DNA of 5,116 nt from DASWOJ01 sp036398775. GTDB lineage: Bacteria > Pseudomonadota > Alphaproteobacteria > Acetobacterales > Acetobacteraceae. The notes under the pieces are model-generated. The model was not told where the DNA came from, ran no database searches, and was given only the letters and a program-made list of their open reading frames with translations. Numbering within the stretch: position 1 is the first letter of the stretch; the number at the start of each line of letters is the position of its first letter. The stretch spans positions 1 through 5,116 of the forward strand of contig DASWOJ010000089.1 in assembly GCA_036398775.1 (NCBI GenBank). Reading direction: 5' to 3'. Positions 1-5,063 of the stretch are shown piece by piece. A program made the translations under genes and the position numbers.

Positions 1-495
1 TTCGTCCATCAGGATCAGCGGCGGGTTGACCGCGACGGCGCGGGCGATGGCGACCCGCTGCTGCTGCCCGCCCGAGAGCTGCCCCGGCAGCTTGTCGCCA
101 TGCGCCTGCAACTGCACCAGCGCCAGCGCCTGCTCCACCTCCGCCCGTATGGCGGCCTTGGGCAGCCCGCGCATCAGCAGGCCGAAGCCGATGTTGCGGC
201 GGACCGTCATGTGCGGGAACAGCGCATAGTTCTGGAATACCATGCCGAAGCCGCGCGCCTCCGGCGGCAAGGTGTCTATGCGCCGGTCGTCCAGCCTGAT
301 CTCCCCCGACGACAACGGCAGCAGCCCCGCGATGCAGTTCAGCGCCGTGGACTTGCCGCAGCCCGACGGTCCAAGCAGCGCGATGAACTCGCCGCGGCGG
401 ACCGTGAGGTTCAGGGCGTCAAGCGCCGTGTGTGCATTGAAGCGCCGGGTCAGCCGGTCGAGATGCAGCGCCTCGAAATCGTTTGCGCCTGCCAT
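1..495 (-). CDS. ABC transporter ATP-binding protein, PotA/UgpC-like (N-terminal 165 residues; cut by window edge)
   Basis: This is the energising ATPase of an ABC importer; it would sit on the cytoplasmic face of a permease and hydrolyse ATP. The reading frame is open from the ATG at 493-495 to base 1 with no stop. Visible motifs are Walker A GPSGCGKST (residues 42-50), a Q-loop with VFQNYALFPHMTV (86-98, Q88), the ABC signature LSGGQQQR (140-147) and Walker B LILMDE (160-165), which ends exactly at the window edge. The D-loop, H-loop and any C-terminal TOBE domain lie outside. The SGCGKST and FQNYALFPHMTV wording is typical of the PotA/FbpC/UgpC group (polyamine, iron, phosphonate or sugar uptake). 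The start is supported by a strong purine-rich ribosome site 5 bases upstream. A PotD-like binding protein is encoded upstream on the same strand, so the two probably serve one transporter. The family is certain; the substrate is not. Confidence 0.95.
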   Translation of the reverse strand, partial: MAGANDFEALHLDRLTRRFNAHTALDALNLTVRRGEFIALLGPSGCGKSTALNCIAGLLPLSSGEIRLDDRRIDTLPPEARGFGMVFQNYALFPHMTVRRNIGFGLLMRGLPKAAIRAEVEQALALVQLQAHGDKLPGQLSGGQQQRVAIARAVAVNPPLILMDE

Positions 496-500
496 GTGCG

Positions 501-510
501 CCCCTCCCCT
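501..510 (-). promoter_or_regulatory. Ribosome binding site of the ABC ATPase gene
   Basis: On the minus strand this reads AGGGGAGGGG followed by CGCAC and the ATG at 495. The spacing suits translation initiation and fixes the start codon. Two upstream ATG triplets (starting at 539 and 542) are out of frame. Confidence 0.7.
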
Positions 511-563
511 GCCCGGGGTGTTGCTCCGGGCGTTTGCATCATGACGCCGGGATAGCGGGGATT

Positions 564-580
564 TGTCAACTATGCTGACA
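564..580 (-). promoter_or_regulatory. Candidate operator and -35 region before the ABC ATPase gene
   Basis: The plus strand reads TGTCAACTATGCTGACA, a perfect TGTCA-N7-TGACA dyad. On the minus strand its downstream half is part of TTGACA (569 to 564), an exact sigma-70 -35 hexamer. No convincing -10 stands at 16-18 bases, so the promoter itself is unproven. The dyad is 68 bases before the ATPase ATG. A site matching TGTnAACnnnnCTGACA recurs at 2907-2923, 66 bases before the binding-protein ATG. Inference: this is an operator for the GntR/FCD regulator encoded at 766-1653. FCD-family regulators bind short palindromes as dimers, but I know of no published match to this exact sequence. Confidence 0.45.
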
Positions 581-611
581 GGATGATCGTGCCGAAGAGC
601 GGCTGCGCCTT

Positions 612-760
612 CTCCCTCTCCCTCCGGGAGAGGGCTGGGGTGAGGGGGTGGGCAAGCACTGCCCTTGCCAAATCGGCGCGTGGCGCCTGACGCACCGGCT
701 GCTTCCGCATAGGCACGCAAGACCCCCCTCACCCCAACCCTCTCCCGGAGGGGGAGGGAG
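612..760. repeat. REPIN/BIME-like pair of inverted REP-type repeats
   Basis: Two arms, 612-648 and 724-760, are reverse complements of each other over 37 bases with two mismatches. Each arm is itself a hairpin. The left arm has a perfect 9-base stem, CCCTCTCCC (614-622) and GGGAGAGGG (626-634), with loop TCC. The right arm pairs 738-746 with 750-758 through one G-T wobble, with loop GGA. Each arm carries a GGGGTGAGGGGG-type tail (right arm on the other strand). The 75-base spacer holds further small stems, GGCAAG/CTTGCC (651-656, 664-669) and GGCGC/GCGCC (675-679, 683-687). Two palindromic REP units in opposite orientation is the layout of a REPIN or BIME. The element begins 5 bases after the GntR stop codon and lies before the ABC ATPase, so in a read-through transcript it could fold, stabilise the upstream mRNA or attenuate transcription. 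No T-run makes it an ordinary terminator, and no REP transposase (RAYT) gene is in the window. Confidence 0.75.
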
Positions 761-765
761 CGGCG

Positions 766-1653
766 TCAAGGAGTTTGGGTGCGGTCCATTACGCGGCGGC
801 GGGCTTGGCCGATGTGGACCTGCATCGCCAGTCCCGCCATCTCGGCGTCGCCCAGCCGGACCGCCTCCAGGATCTGCGCGTGCTCCTGCACCACGACCGC
901 TGCCCGCTCCTTGCTGCCGGTCCGGGTCAGGCCGAGCGCCACGCCCATGAAGCGCAGCAGCACCCCGTGCAGCCCGTGCAGCAAGGCCGGGAAATATTCG
1001 TTGCCGCTAGCCGCGGCGACCGCGCCGTGGAAGGCGTAATCGGCATCCGGCGTCATGCCGCCCGTTTCCGCCGCGTTGGCAAAGGCGTCGTGCGCCGCGG
1101 CGATCCGGTCCAACTGCTCGGGCGTGCGGCGCTCGGCGGCCAGGCGGGCGGCGGCGGCCTCCAACGGCAGCCGCGCCTCGATGCAGCGCATCAGGGCCGG
1201 CACGTCGCCGCTGCTGGCGAAGGCGCCGAGCCGCTCGGACGGGCGGGCGAGCACGTAGGTGCCCGCGCCCTGCCGCGTGCGCAGCAGCCCGTCCACGTTC
1301 AGCCGGGTCAACGCCTGCCGCACCACCGGGCGCGACACGCCGAACATGCCCGACAGCTCCTGTTCCGGCGGCAGCCGGCTGCCTTCGGGCAGCCGTCCCG
1401 ACAGGATGTGGTCCAGGATCTGGCCGTAAAGCTGGTCCCCCAGCCGCTGCCGCCGGCCCGGCACCAGGACCAGCTCGCCGCCAGCCAGAGAGGCGCCGGC
1501 CAAGGAGCCGCCTGCCTGGGAGCCGCCTGCCTGGGAGCGGCCTGCCATGGAGCCACCGGCGAGGGCAGCTCCGGCCAGGGAAGCGTCGGCCCGGGAGCTG
1601 CCGGGCAGAGGGCCGCCGGTCGGAGAAGCGTCCGTCAAGAAGGCATCGGCCAT
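766..1653 (-). CDS. GntR-family transcriptional regulator, FadR/FCD subfamily, with repetitive N-terminal extension
   Basis: This is a cytoplasmic DNA-binding regulator, probably controlling the ABC uptake genes around it in response to a small ligand. From the ATG at 1653 the product has 295 residues. Residues 9-58 are a pentad-repeat extension (see separate entry). A GntR winged helix follows (about 69-136; SRLPPEQELSGMFGVSRPVV at 92-111, then RTRQGAGTYV at 125-134). An FCD ligand-binding domain follows (about 150-290), in which D205, H209 (FHGAV), H258 (EHAQIL) and H280 match the usual metal ligands of the family. FCD regulators are usually 220-250 residues, so this one is long at the N-terminus. 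No Shine-Dalgarno sequence precedes ATG 1653; ATG 1548 (residue 36) or GTG 1464 (residue 64, leaving 232 residues) are possible true starts. It lies 14 bases after the binding-protein stop, which suggests co-transcription. The effector is unknown. Confidence 0.92.
   Translation of the reverse strand: MADAFLTDASPTGGPLPGSSRADASLAGAALAGGSMAGRSQAGGSQAGGSLAGASLAGGELVLVPGRRQRLGDQLYGQILDHILSGRLPEGSRLPPEQELSGMFGVSRPVVRQALTRLNVDGLLRTRQGAGTYVLARPSERLGAFASSGDVPALMRCIEARLPLEAAAARLAAERRTPEQLDRIAAAHDAFANAAETGGMTPDADYAFHGAVAAASGNEYFPALLHGLHGVLLRFMGVALGLTRTGSKERAAVVVQEHAQILEAVRLGDAEMAGLAMQVHIGQARRRVMDRTQTP
1486..1635 (-). repeat. 15-base tandem repeat encoding a pentapeptide-periodic N-terminus in the GntR regulator
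   Basis: About ten 15-base units lie in one register from 1486 to 1635. The best-conserved are 1501-1515, 1516-1530 and 1531-1545, with consensus near CTGGGAGCCGCCTGC. The 15-mer GGAGCCGCCTGCCTG at 1504-1518 is repeated exactly at 1519-1533. Read on the minus strand in the regulator's frame, they give five-residue units of form [A/G]-S-[L/M/Q]-A-G: ASLAG, AALAG, GSMAG, RSQAG, GSQAG, GSLAG, ASLAG (residues 24-58). Three weaker units precede these (residues 9-23). The period is a multiple of three and the frame is held, which fits a translated repeat that grew by slippage. The A-x-L-x-G pattern resembles pentapeptide-repeat proteins, but Q at the central position and the small number of units make a stable beta-helix doubtful. 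Confidence 0.75.
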
Positions 1654-1667
1654 ACGGAGGCGCCGGG

Positions 1668-2840
1668 CTACTTGCTGGTTTTGGCGCCGACCTGCTCGTC
1701 CCAGCGGCGGAACGCCTGCACCATCGGCCCGGCATCCAGCGGCGTCTCGTTCGGGGTGTCGGCGATCAGCTTGTCATAGAAATCACGGCCGAACTCGCTC
1801 AGCGTAGCCTGGCTTTCCTCCGGCGCCATGCTGACCGGCACGCCGCGTACAGCCGGGCCGGGATAGAAGTAGCCGGCGTCGTAGGTGAACGCCTGCGCTT
1901 CCTTGCTCAACAGGAAGGCCATCAGGTCCAGCAGCACTGCCTGCCGCTCCGCCACCAGCCCCTTCGGCAGCGCCATGTAGTGCGCGTCGTTGACGAAGTG
2001 GAAGCCCTTGAGGGTCCCGACCATCGCCGCCTTCGGCACCGTCCCGAGCGCGCGGGGATTGATGTCCCAGCCGGTGATGGTGACGGTCATGTCGCGGCTG
2101 CCCTCGCCGAACTCCTTCATCACCGCGCCGGTGCCGCTGGGATAGTACTCGATGTTCTCGCCCAGGGCGGTCAGGTAGGCCCAGGTCTTCTCCCAGCCAT
2201 TCACCGGGTCCTTCGGGTTGGCGTCCCCCAGGATGTAGGGCAGGCCCATCAGGAAGGCGCGTCCGGGGCCGGAGTTGGCCGGGCGGGCGTAGATGAAGCG
2301 TCCGGAGTTGGCGCGGGTGTAGGCCAGCAGCTCCTCCGCCGTGGTGGGAACCTGCTTCACGCGGTCCGGCAGGTATTCCAGCAGCGGCCCGGCCGGGCAA
2401 TACGAGCAGATGATGGCCTGCTCCTGAGCCAGCGCCTGCATCGGCACGGCGCCCGGCAGCAGGGTGGATTTGAGATCCGGCAGCTTGGCCATATGCGGCG
2501 CCATGCCTTCCCACACGCCGGTCTGCATCCCGGCCGCCAGGGCGTCGGTGCCGGTCAGCACCATGTCCACGTCCACCCGCCCCGCCGCCTGCTGCGCCCG
2601 CAGCTTGCCCGGCAGCTCCGGCGCGGGAGCCTGGCTATAGACGATGCGCCCGACCATCTTGGGGTTCTTGCGGCGGTAGGCCTCGAACGCCGGGCGGGTT
2701 AGGGCAAGGTTGCCCGCCACGTCCACGATGCTGAGGGTCAGCGGCGATGCCGGCGTGCCCTGGGCGCGGGCATCGCTGCCCGCCAGGGCCGCTGCGCCCA
2801 GCCCGCCGATTAACTGCCGACGCGTGCCGAGTATGGCCAT
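1668..2840 (-). CDS. ABC transporter substrate-binding protein, PotD-like (family 1 extracellular solute-binding)
   Basis: This periplasmic receptor of an ABC importer is 390 residues long, a usual length. The N-terminus MAILGTRRQLIGGLGAAALA has a twin-arginine pair (R7-R8), a hydrophobic stretch and an ARA|Q cleavage site after residue 26, so I predict Tat export. The mature part begins with SPLTLSIVDVAGNLA (32-46). It contains the hinge/ligand-loop stretches ARPANSGPGRAFLMGLPYIL (185-204), EYYPSGTG (231-238) and MTVTITGWDINPRALG (251-266), and ends with a LSEFGRDFYDKL helix. These resemble proteins annotated as putative spermidine/putrescine-type binding proteins; the true ligand cannot be read from sequence. 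The start at ATG 2840 is supported by an AGGGGGAA ribosome site about 8 bases upstream and by the signal peptide; the same frame stays open upstream to 3137, but that part overlaps the transporter gene and is not coding. The GntR gene follows after 14 bases, and the ATPase gene lies further downstream on the same strand. Confidence 0.93.
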   Translation of the reverse strand: MAILGTRRQLIGGLGAAALAGSDARAQGTPASPLTLSIVDVAGNLALTRPAFEAYRRKNPKMVGRIVYSQAPAPELPGKLRAQQAAGRVDVDMVLTGTDALAAGMQTGVWEGMAPHMAKLPDLKSTLLPGAVPMQALAQEQAIICSYCPAGPLLEYLPDRVKQVPTTAEELLAYTRANSGRFIYARPANSGPGRAFLMGLPYILGDANPKDPVNGWEKTWAYLTALGENIEYYPSGTGAVMKEFGEGSRDMTVTITGWDINPRALGTVPKAAMVGTLKGFHFVNDAHYMALPKGLVAERQAVLLDLMAFLLSKEAQAFTYDAGYFYPGPAVRGVPVSMAPEESQATLSEFGRDFYDKLIADTPNETPLDAGPMVQAFRRWDEQVGAKTSK

Positions 2841-2846
2841 GGACTG

Positions 2847-2855
2847 TTCCCCCTG
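2847..2855 (-). promoter_or_regulatory. Ribosome binding site of the substrate-binding protein gene
   Basis: The minus strand reads GCAGGGGGAACAGTCC directly before the ATG at 2840. The AGGGGGA core is a good anti-16S match at suitable spacing, and it decides in favour of this start over in-frame upstream Met codons. Confidence 0.65.
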
Positions 2856-2906
2856 CTCCGTACCTGCGGCACGGCTTGTTGTTGCTGCGGGTAGGAGCAT
2901 CCGATA

Positions 2907-2923
2907 TGTAAACGGACCTGACA
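2907..2923 (-). promoter_or_regulatory. Candidate operator before the substrate-binding protein gene
   Basis: The plus strand reads TGTAAACGGACCTGACA, a TGTnA-N7-TGACA dyad with one mismatch. It agrees with the dyad at 564-580 in 12 of 17 bases (TGTnAACnnnnCTGACA) and also in the flanking AT before and the G two bases after. Read on the minus strand it contains TTTACA, placed like the TTGACA of the other site. It is 66 bases before the binding-protein ATG, against 68 for the other site. No clear -10 was found. Inference: this is a second binding site for the FCD regulator, giving joint control of both transcription units. Confidence 0.45.
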
Positions 2924-2938
2924 AGTGCGCCGATGCCT

Positions 2939-2955
2939 GCCCGCAAGAGCCGGGC
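2939..2955 (-). other. Small GC-rich hairpin in the gap after the MFS gene
   Basis: GCCCG (2939-2943) and CGGGC (2951-2955) can pair around a 7-base loop. The hairpin lies about 37 bases past the transporter stop codon, where a terminator would be expected. No T-run follows in the direction of transcription, so it is at best a weak terminator candidate. The rest of the 151-base gap (2841-2991) holds the operator dyad and ribosome site listed separately. Confidence 0.2.
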
Positions 2956-2991
2956 CTGCCGTCGCCGCCGGATCGGCAGCCGGACGCCGTG

Positions 2992-4491
2992 CTACGCCCG
3001 CCGCTCCACGGGCGACCGCCCCGACAACTCGTCGCCCGCGTCCAGCGCCAGCCGGGTGCAGGTGGGCGAGGCCAGCAGCGACACGCAGGCCACCACCAGG
3101 AACGCCACGCTGTAATCCGCCACCTGCGCCGTGGCATGGCCGGTCACCAGCACCGACCCGGCCAGCGCCCCCGCCGCCACGCAGATGCCCAGCGTCAGGT
3201 TGACCTGCTGGAACGTCGTGTAGAAGCTCGTCGCAGCGCTCATGCGGTCCCGCGGGATGTCGGCGTAGGCGATGGTGTTGTAGGCGGTGAACTGCAGCGA
3301 CTGGAAGAACCCGCCCACCATCAGCAGCCCCAGGATGGCCGCCGGCGGCCAGCCCGGCCGCATCAGCGCCAGCGTCGCCAGCAGGCCCGAGGCGATCAGC
3401 CCGTTCCAGATCATCGTGTTGCGGAACCCCCAGCGGTGCAGCACCGGACGCGCCACGAAGCGCATCAGCATGGACCCCAGGCTGCCGCCGAAGGTGATGA
3501 GGCCGCTGCTTGCCGCCGACATGCCGAAGCCGAGTTGCAGCATCAGCGGCAGCAGGAAGGGGATGGCCCCCGCCGCCACCCGGCTGAGTCCGCCGCCGAT
3601 CACCGACAGCGCAAAGGTCGGCACCCGCATCAGCCGCAGGTCCAGTACCGGCGACGGGTGCCGCCGGGCATGGAGAACATACAGCGTCCCGGCCACGATG
3701 CCCGCCGCGAGCGCCCCGCCCGCGACGACCAGCGACGCCCCGCCGCGGCTGACGGCCTCCAGCCCGGCGACCAGGCAGGCCAGGGAGATGCCGGACAGCA
3801 CCAGCCCCGGCAAGTCGAAGCTGACCCGGCCGGGCTCCCGCACGTTGGCGATGAAGCGTAGGGCGAGCAGGATGCCCAGCACCCCGATGGGCACGTTGAT
3901 GTAGAAGATCCAGCGCCAGGACAGGTAGGTCACCAGGAATCCGCCGACCGGCGGGCCCAGCAGCGGGCCGAGCTGCGCGGGGATCATCAGCCAGGTCATC
4001 GCGACGACCATCTCGGCCTTCGTCACCGAGCGCAGCAGCACCAGCCGTCCCACCGGCACCATCATGGCGCCGCCGACTCCTTGCAGGACCCGCGCCGCCA
4101 CCAGCGTCGCCATACCATTGGCCTGCCCGCACAGGATGGACCCCAGCGTGAACAGCGCGATGGCGCCGCAGAACACGGTGCGGGAGCCGAACCGGTCCGC
4201 CACCTTGCCGCTCGCGGGGATGAACACCGCCAGGGCCAGCAGGTAGGAGGTCAGCGCCACGTTCAGCCGCACCGCCTCCGTCCCGAAGGAGCGCGCCATT
4301 TCCGGCAGCGCCGTCGCCAGCACCGTGCCGTCGAGCTGCTCCATGAACAGGGCGCTGGCGACGATCAGCGCCGTGGTGCGCGGGCTGATGCCGGGTTCGC
4401 GGCGCCGCTCGTAGCGTGCCCGCGCCCGGCGTCGGATCTGGCGGCGGATCAGGGCATTGATCGCGGCCGTGGCGGATTGGCGGAAGGGCAT
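2992..4491 (-). CDS. MFS transporter, DHA2 family (EmrB/QacA type, MdtD/HsrA-like), probable drug efflux
   Basis: This inner-membrane proton antiporter is of the 14-helix DHA2 group, which exports drugs or other toxic organics. From ATG 4491 it has 499 residues. Visible motifs are LDGTVLATALP in helix 1 (53-63, acidic D54), motif A GKVADRFGSR (95-104), ARVLQGVGGAMMVPVGR (133-149), the antiporter motif C stretch GPLLGPPVGG (175-184) and WRWIFYINVPIG (192-203). The wording is close to E. coli MdtD as I remember it. The basic N-terminus before helix 1 (IRRQIRRRARARYERRRE, about 15-32) is longer than usual. An alternative GTG start at 4551 (519 residues) is possible, but those 20 extra codons include CCT, TCA, TTT and CGA, unlike the GC-ending codons after 4491. 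Neither start has a clear ribosome site. The gene is divergent from marR across a shared palindromic control region, so repression by MarR is likely. The substrate is unknown. Confidence 0.93.
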   Translation of the reverse strand: MPFRQSATAAINALIRRQIRRRARARYERRREPGISPRTTALIVASALFMEQLDGTVLATALPEMARSFGTEAVRLNVALTSYLLALAVFIPASGKVADRFGSRTVFCGAIALFTLGSILCGQANGMATLVAARVLQGVGGAMMVPVGRLVLLRSVTKAEMVVAMTWLMIPAQLGPLLGPPVGGFLVTYLSWRWIFYINVPIGVLGILLALRFIANVREPGRVSFDLPGLVLSGISLACLVAGLEAVSRGGASLVVAGGALAAGIVAGTLYVLHARRHPSPVLDLRLMRVPTFALSVIGGGLSRVAAGAIPFLLPLMLQLGFGMSAASSGLITFGGSLGSMLMRFVARPVLHRWGFRNTMIWNGLIASGLLATLALMRPGWPPAAILGLLMVGGFFQSLQFTAYNTIAYADIPRDRMSAATSFYTTFQQVNLTLGICVAAGALAGSVLVTGHATAQVADYSVAFLVVACVSLLASPTCTRLALDAGDELSGRSPVERRA

Positions 4492-4556
4492 CCCGTAGGG
4501 TCGCCCAAACTCGCCGGGGCGTGAAGGCCGGACGGCGCACACCGGCTTCACACCTG

Positions 4557-4585
4557 TTGCAGCTTATCATAACGCTGCTTATCTT
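4557..4585 (+). promoter_or_regulatory. Candidate sigma-70 promoter of marR
   Basis: TTGCAG (4557-4562) and TATCTT (4580-4585) are separated by exactly 17 bases in an AT-rich island within GC-rich DNA. Transcription would start near 4592, next to the ATG at 4593, so the mRNA would be leaderless or almost so. There is no ribosome site upstream of that ATG, which is consistent. Confidence 0.5.
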
Positions 4586-4590
4586 AAGCT
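4561..4590. promoter_or_regulatory. Imperfect 30-base palindrome, probable MarR operator between divergent genes
   Basis: The outer arms AGCTTA (4561-4566) and TAAGCT (4585-4590) and the inner arms ATAA (4569-4572) and TTAT (4579-4582) are symmetric about a 6-base centre, CGCTGC, giving 10 of 15 complementary pairs. A shorter dyad, GCTTA-TCT-TAAGC (4577-4589), and a direct repeat of GCTTATC (4562-4568, 4577-4583) overlap it. MarR dimers bind palindromes of this kind next to their own genes. The element covers the candidate -10 boxes in both directions, so binding would block both the pump and marR. Confidence 0.6.
4566..4571 (-). promoter_or_regulatory. Candidate -10 box for the MFS transporter gene
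   Basis: On the minus strand this reads TATGAT, one mismatch from TATAAT, inside the palindrome. No good -35 hexamer stands 16-18 bases upstream. A start near 4559 would give a leader of about 68 bases to ATG 4491, or about 8 bases to GTG 4551. Confidence 0.4.
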
Positions 4591-4592
4591 AC

Positions 4593-5063
4593 ATGAGCCA
4601 ATATGAGCCTGACTTGCTGCAACTGCTGGGCGACGTGGGCCGCATGCTGCGGACCGAGGCCGACCGCCGCGCCAAGGCGCATGGCATGTCGCGTGCCGGC
4701 TGGGTGATCCTTGGCCGGCTGGAGCGTCAGCCCGGCCTATCGCAGAAAGAGCTGGCGGAAATCCTGGAAGTCGAGCCGATCACCGTCGCCCGCCTGGTGG
4801 ACCGCTTGCAGGCGAGCGGCCTGCTGGAGCGCCGGCCCGACCCGGCGGACCGCCGTATCTGGCGCCTGCACCTGCTGCCCGCTGCCGGACCCGTCCTGGA
4901 TGAGTTGGCGGAGCAGCGGGCGAGCCTCCATGCCATGCTCACCAGCCGGGTTGACCCGGCTGCCGTCGCCATCCTGACCGACGCGCTGCTGCGCATGCGC
5001 GCCACCCTGTCCCGCCGCCCGGACGCCGATGCCGCGCTGGCCGCCATTGAGGAAAACGCCTGA
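4593..5063 (+). CDS. MarR-family transcriptional regulator
   Basis: This is a winged-helix repressor of 156 residues, a standard MarR length; it most likely represses the divergent DHA2 pump and itself, and releases DNA when bound by a phenolic or drug-like ligand. It has an N-terminal dimerisation helix (about 5-30), then GWVILGRLERQPGLSQKELAEILEVEPITV (36-65), the recognition helix around ITVARLVDRLQASGLLERR (63-81), and the wing with the family-typical DPADRR (83-88), followed by a C-terminal dimerisation helix. The frame is open further up to a GTG at 4521, but that segment translates the AT-rich promoter/operator and is not expected to be coding; the ATG at 4593 starts where homology would. 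There is no Shine-Dalgarno sequence before 4593, which fits leaderless translation. A second ATG at 4603 is out of frame. The next gene overlaps the stop as TGATG. Confidence 0.93.
   Translation: MSQYEPDLLQLLGDVGRMLRTEADRRAKAHGMSRAGWVILGRLERQPGLSQKELAEILEVEPITVARLVDRLQASGLLERRPDPADRRIWRLHLLPAAGPVLDELAEQRASLHAMLTSRVDPAAVAILTDALLRMRATLSRRPDADAALAAIEENA
5048..5053 (+). promoter_or_regulatory. Ribosome binding site of the gene after marR
   Basis: TGAGGA, inside the last codons of marR, lies 9 bases before the ATG at 5063. It supports translation of the following gene coupled to marR termination. Confidence 0.55.

Noticed and set aside
511..531. GCCCGG/CCGGGC hairpin in the ATPase leader as a riboswitch or attenuator
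   Set aside because: It is only 6 base pairs with a 9-base loop in GC-rich DNA, with no known aptamer features or T-run.
612..760. Reading the inverted repeat as an insertion sequence or MITE with terminal repeats
   Set aside because: I saw no target-site duplication and no transposase frame. Each arm is itself palindromic, which fits a REP pair better.
775..1779. Long open frame (334 codons) on the plus strand
   Set aside because: It is antisense to the GntR gene, whose domain motifs are clear. The frame is open because of high GC, and its product is low-complexity with no family motif.
2966..2982. GCCG-GAT-CGGC repeat as a terminator of the transporter gene
   Set aside because: The arms are only 4 bases and there is no T-run; this is expected by chance at this GC content.
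2841..3137. In-frame extension of the binding protein to 489 residues
   Set aside because: The extension overlaps the transporter 3' end and precedes a strong ribosome site and a Tat signal peptide at 2840.
2710..3904. Plus-strand open frames of 383 and 205 codons
   Set aside because: They lie antisense to the transporter and the start of the binding-protein gene, and their composition is that of GC-rich shadow frames.
2810..4570. Open frame of 586 codons on the minus strand
   Set aside because: It is a shifted frame of the DHA2 transporter. It yields Gly/Ala/Arg/Pro-rich sequence without membrane segments, while the other frame gives all DHA2 motifs.
4521..4592. Upstream GTG start giving a 180-residue MarR with a hydrophobic LLQLIITLLILSY segment
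   Set aside because: The segment is a translation of the AT-rich palindromic promoter region, not a membrane helix. MarR homology begins after ATG 4593.
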